Shown here: one piece after another, positions 7,043-9,985 of the stretch
Numbering within the stretch: position 1 is the stretch's first letter
How the letters are laid out: every line of letters starts with the position of its first letter
From: Burkholderia gladioli
Lineage (GTDB): Bacteria > Pseudomonadota > Gammaproteobacteria > Burkholderiales > Burkholderiaceae
DNA: 9,985 nucleotides
Reading direction: 5' to 3'
Assembly (NCBI GenBank): GCA_009914575.1
Contig: WNEB01000042.1
Coordinates: 1 to 9,985 of the forward strand
Notes under the pieces: generated by a model
What the model saw: only the letters and a program-made list of their open reading frames with translations
Databases searched by the model: none
What the model was told of the DNA's origin: nothing
Program-made: the position numbers and the translations under genes

Positions 7043-7050
7043 TTAATGAA
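7043..7050. repeat. Target-site duplication, right copy (contains the lepB stop)
   Basis: TTAATGAA repeats 6770-6777 exactly. Read on the - strand it is TTCATTAA, which supplies the last bases of lepB: the His codon CAT and the TAA stop. The element therefore begins on the base right after the stop codon. Confidence 0.85.
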
Positions 7051-7936
7051 ACGAGCCGATGCGCTTCAGGTCGCTGAAGTTCATCCAGATGAAGAACGCG
7101 CGACCGACCACGTCCTTGTCGGGCACGAAGCCCCAGTAGCGGCTGTCCGCGCTGTTGTCGCGGTTGTCGCCCATCATGAAGTAGTGACCCGGCGGCACCT
7201 TGCAGGTCACGCCGTGTTCGTTGTACTGGCAGTTGCTCTTGTACGGAAAATCGTCGGCGCCCATCACGAACGGCGGCACGGCCGGGTTGTTCAGGATCGC
7301 GTTCTTGCGGTCGTCGATGGTTTCTTCGTACTGCTTCGCATAGTTCATGCGCTCTTCGTCGAAGAAATCGGGCAGCGGCGTTTCGGGCACGGCCTGGCCG
7401 TTGATCGTCAGCTTCTTGTCGTAGTAATGCACGGTATCGCCCGGCAGGCCGATCACGCGCTTGATGTAGTCGACCGATTCGTCCTTCGGATAGTGGAACA
7501 CCACGACGTCGCCGCGTGCGAGCGGGCTGCCCGACGTGACCTTCTGGTTCGTGATCGGCAGGCGCAGGCCGTATTCGAACTTGTTGACGAGGATGAAATC
7601 GCCCACCAGCAACGTGGGCACCATCGAACCCGACGGGATCTTGAACGGCTCGATCACGAACGAACGCACCACGAACACCGCGAGAATCACCGGGAAGAAG
7701 CTCGCCGAGTATTCGAGCCACCAGGGCTGGCGCAGCTTTTCGTCGCGCAGCTTGGCGCGCGTCTGCGCGGCGTTTTCGTCGGCGAAGCGCGCATCGACGC
7801 GCGCTTGCTGACGGTCGAACTCGGCTGCCGCTTCGTCGGCCGCCTTGCGACGGCCCGGCAGGAACACCAGCTTGTCCAGCACCCACGCAATCCCCGTCAC
7901 CACGACGAGCACAAACAGAATCAATGCGAAATTCAT
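7043..7936 (-). CDS. lepB: Signal peptidase I (EC 3.4.21.89)
   Basis: An inner-membrane serine protease that cleaves signal peptides from exported preproteins on the periplasmic face. The 297-residue protein has a first membrane segment (about 2-20), a charged cytoplasmic stretch rich in Arg, Ala, Asp and Glu (29-71) and a second membrane segment (about 77-95). The nucleophile motif PSGSMVPTLLVGD follows, with Ser104. The general base is Lys159 in YIKRVIGLPGD, and the late box GDNRDNSADSRYWG lies at 256-269. Cys236 and Cys245 in the periplasmic domain may form a disulfide like the one in E. coli LepB. It starts at the ATG at 7934-7936, 16 bp after lepA, with AGGA upstream. The coding sequence is intact even though an element inserted exactly at its stop codon. 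Confidence 0.97.
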   Translation of the reverse strand: MNFALILFVLVVVTGIAWVLDKLVFLPGRRKAADEAAAEFDRQQARVDARFADENAAQTRAKLRDEKLRQPWWLEYSASFFPVILAVFVVRSFVIEPFKIPSGSMVPTLLVGDFILVNKFEYGLRLPITNQKVTSGSPLARGDVVVFHYPKDESVDYIKRVIGLPGDTVHYYDKKLTINGQAVPETPLPDFFDEERMNYAKQYEETIDDRKNAILNNPAVPPFVMGADDFPYKSNCQYNEHGVTCKVPPGHYFMMGDNRDNSADSRYWGFVPDKDVVGRAFFIWMNFSDLKRIGSFH

Positions 7937-7952
7937 AAAAGGATCAGTCCTG

Positions 7953-9746
<1,794 letters not shown>

Positions 9747-9770
9747 TCAGTGCCGATCAAGCAAAAAAGG

Positions 9771-9985
9771 GGCTCTCTTGAAATTTGAGTGGGTGAAAAG
9801 GGCCGCCCGGGTACGAAAACCTACGTCGCAAAACGGTATCTTCCCACCGCTAGCCCCGCCCCAAGGCGGGGAAGTCCTCGCCGCCGGACGGGCTCGGGGG
9901 CCAGGCGGCGCAAGGCTTTGCCTGGCCCGAGCCCTCAAGCGTGCTCGTAGATTTCTCCGCATCAAGGGTTCGCTGCGCCGGGCTT
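9771..9985. mobile_element. MITE-like element, copy 2, inverted relative to copy 1 and cut by the window end
   Basis: Begins with the same terminal repeat as the right end of copy 1 (9771-9793) and matches copy 1 read backwards from 7042 to 6828. Across 215 bases I count 6 substitutions and no gaps (209 identical). The differences fall at GGGTG/GGGTA, GCCCGGG/GCCGGGG, ACGAAAA/ACGCAAA, CACCGCT/CACCCCT, AGGCGGC/AGGCTGC and AGGGTTC/AGGGCTC. The CCCCGCC/GGCGGGG hairpin is kept (9854-9871). The expected remaining 50 bp or so, and the far terminal repeat, lie outside the window. The eight bases before it are AAAAAAGG (9763-9770), the predicted target duplication. It sits 24 bp upstream of the lepA start. 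Confidence 0.85.

Noticed and set aside
9747..9965. 72-codon - strand frame inside element copy 2
   Set aside because: It runs through structured repeat DNA, has no motif, and its counterpart in copy 1 differs at several residues; it is better explained as a by-product of the element.

Overview
The window is a stretch of chromosome from a high-GC betaproteobacterium, most likely a member of the Burkholderiaceae (Burkholderia sensu lato). This rests on the recognisable protein sequences and on the order lepA-lepB-rnc-era-recO-pdxJ-acpS-nagZ. The genus cannot be fixed from the sequence alone.

Left edge (1 to about 1260, + strand): the 3' end of a transposase gene, probably IS256/Mutator type, abuts a broken gene for an enhancer-binding-protein-like AAA+ regulator with a Fis-type C-terminal helix-turn-helix. 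That regulator gene lacks its 5' part, apparently removed by the insertion, and carries a frameshift near 1042. A 23-bp perfect inverted repeat at 1296-1343 sits between it and the convergent operon and looks like a bidirectional terminator.

Main body (1356-9746, - strand): eight intact housekeeping genes read from right to left. They are lepA (EF4 translation factor), lepB (signal peptidase I), rnc (RNase III with a long low-complexity tail), era (ribosome-assembly GTPase), recO (recombination mediator), pdxJ (pyridoxine 5'-phosphate synthase), acpS (holo-ACP synthase) and nagZ (beta-N-acetylglucosaminidase). Most junctions are short gaps (7-59 bp) or overlaps (era/recO, and recO/pdxJ by ATGA), so the set looks like one operon for translation, protein export, RNA processing, cofactor supply and wall recycling.

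The unusual part is a MITE-like element present twice in inverted orientation. Copy 1 (6778-7042, 265 bp) is complete, with imperfect 23-bp terminal inverted repeats and a perfect 8-bp target duplication (TTAATGAA). It landed exactly at the lepB stop codon, so the duplication carries the TAA. Copy 2 (9771 to the window end) starts 24 bp upstream of the lepA start codon. Over the 215 shared bases the copies differ at 6 positions with no indels. Together they bracket lepA-lepB, and a read-through transcript would hold two complementary arms of at least 215 nt, a possible substrate for the RNase III encoded just downstream. An older 14-bp hairpin also lies 100 bp upstream of rnc.
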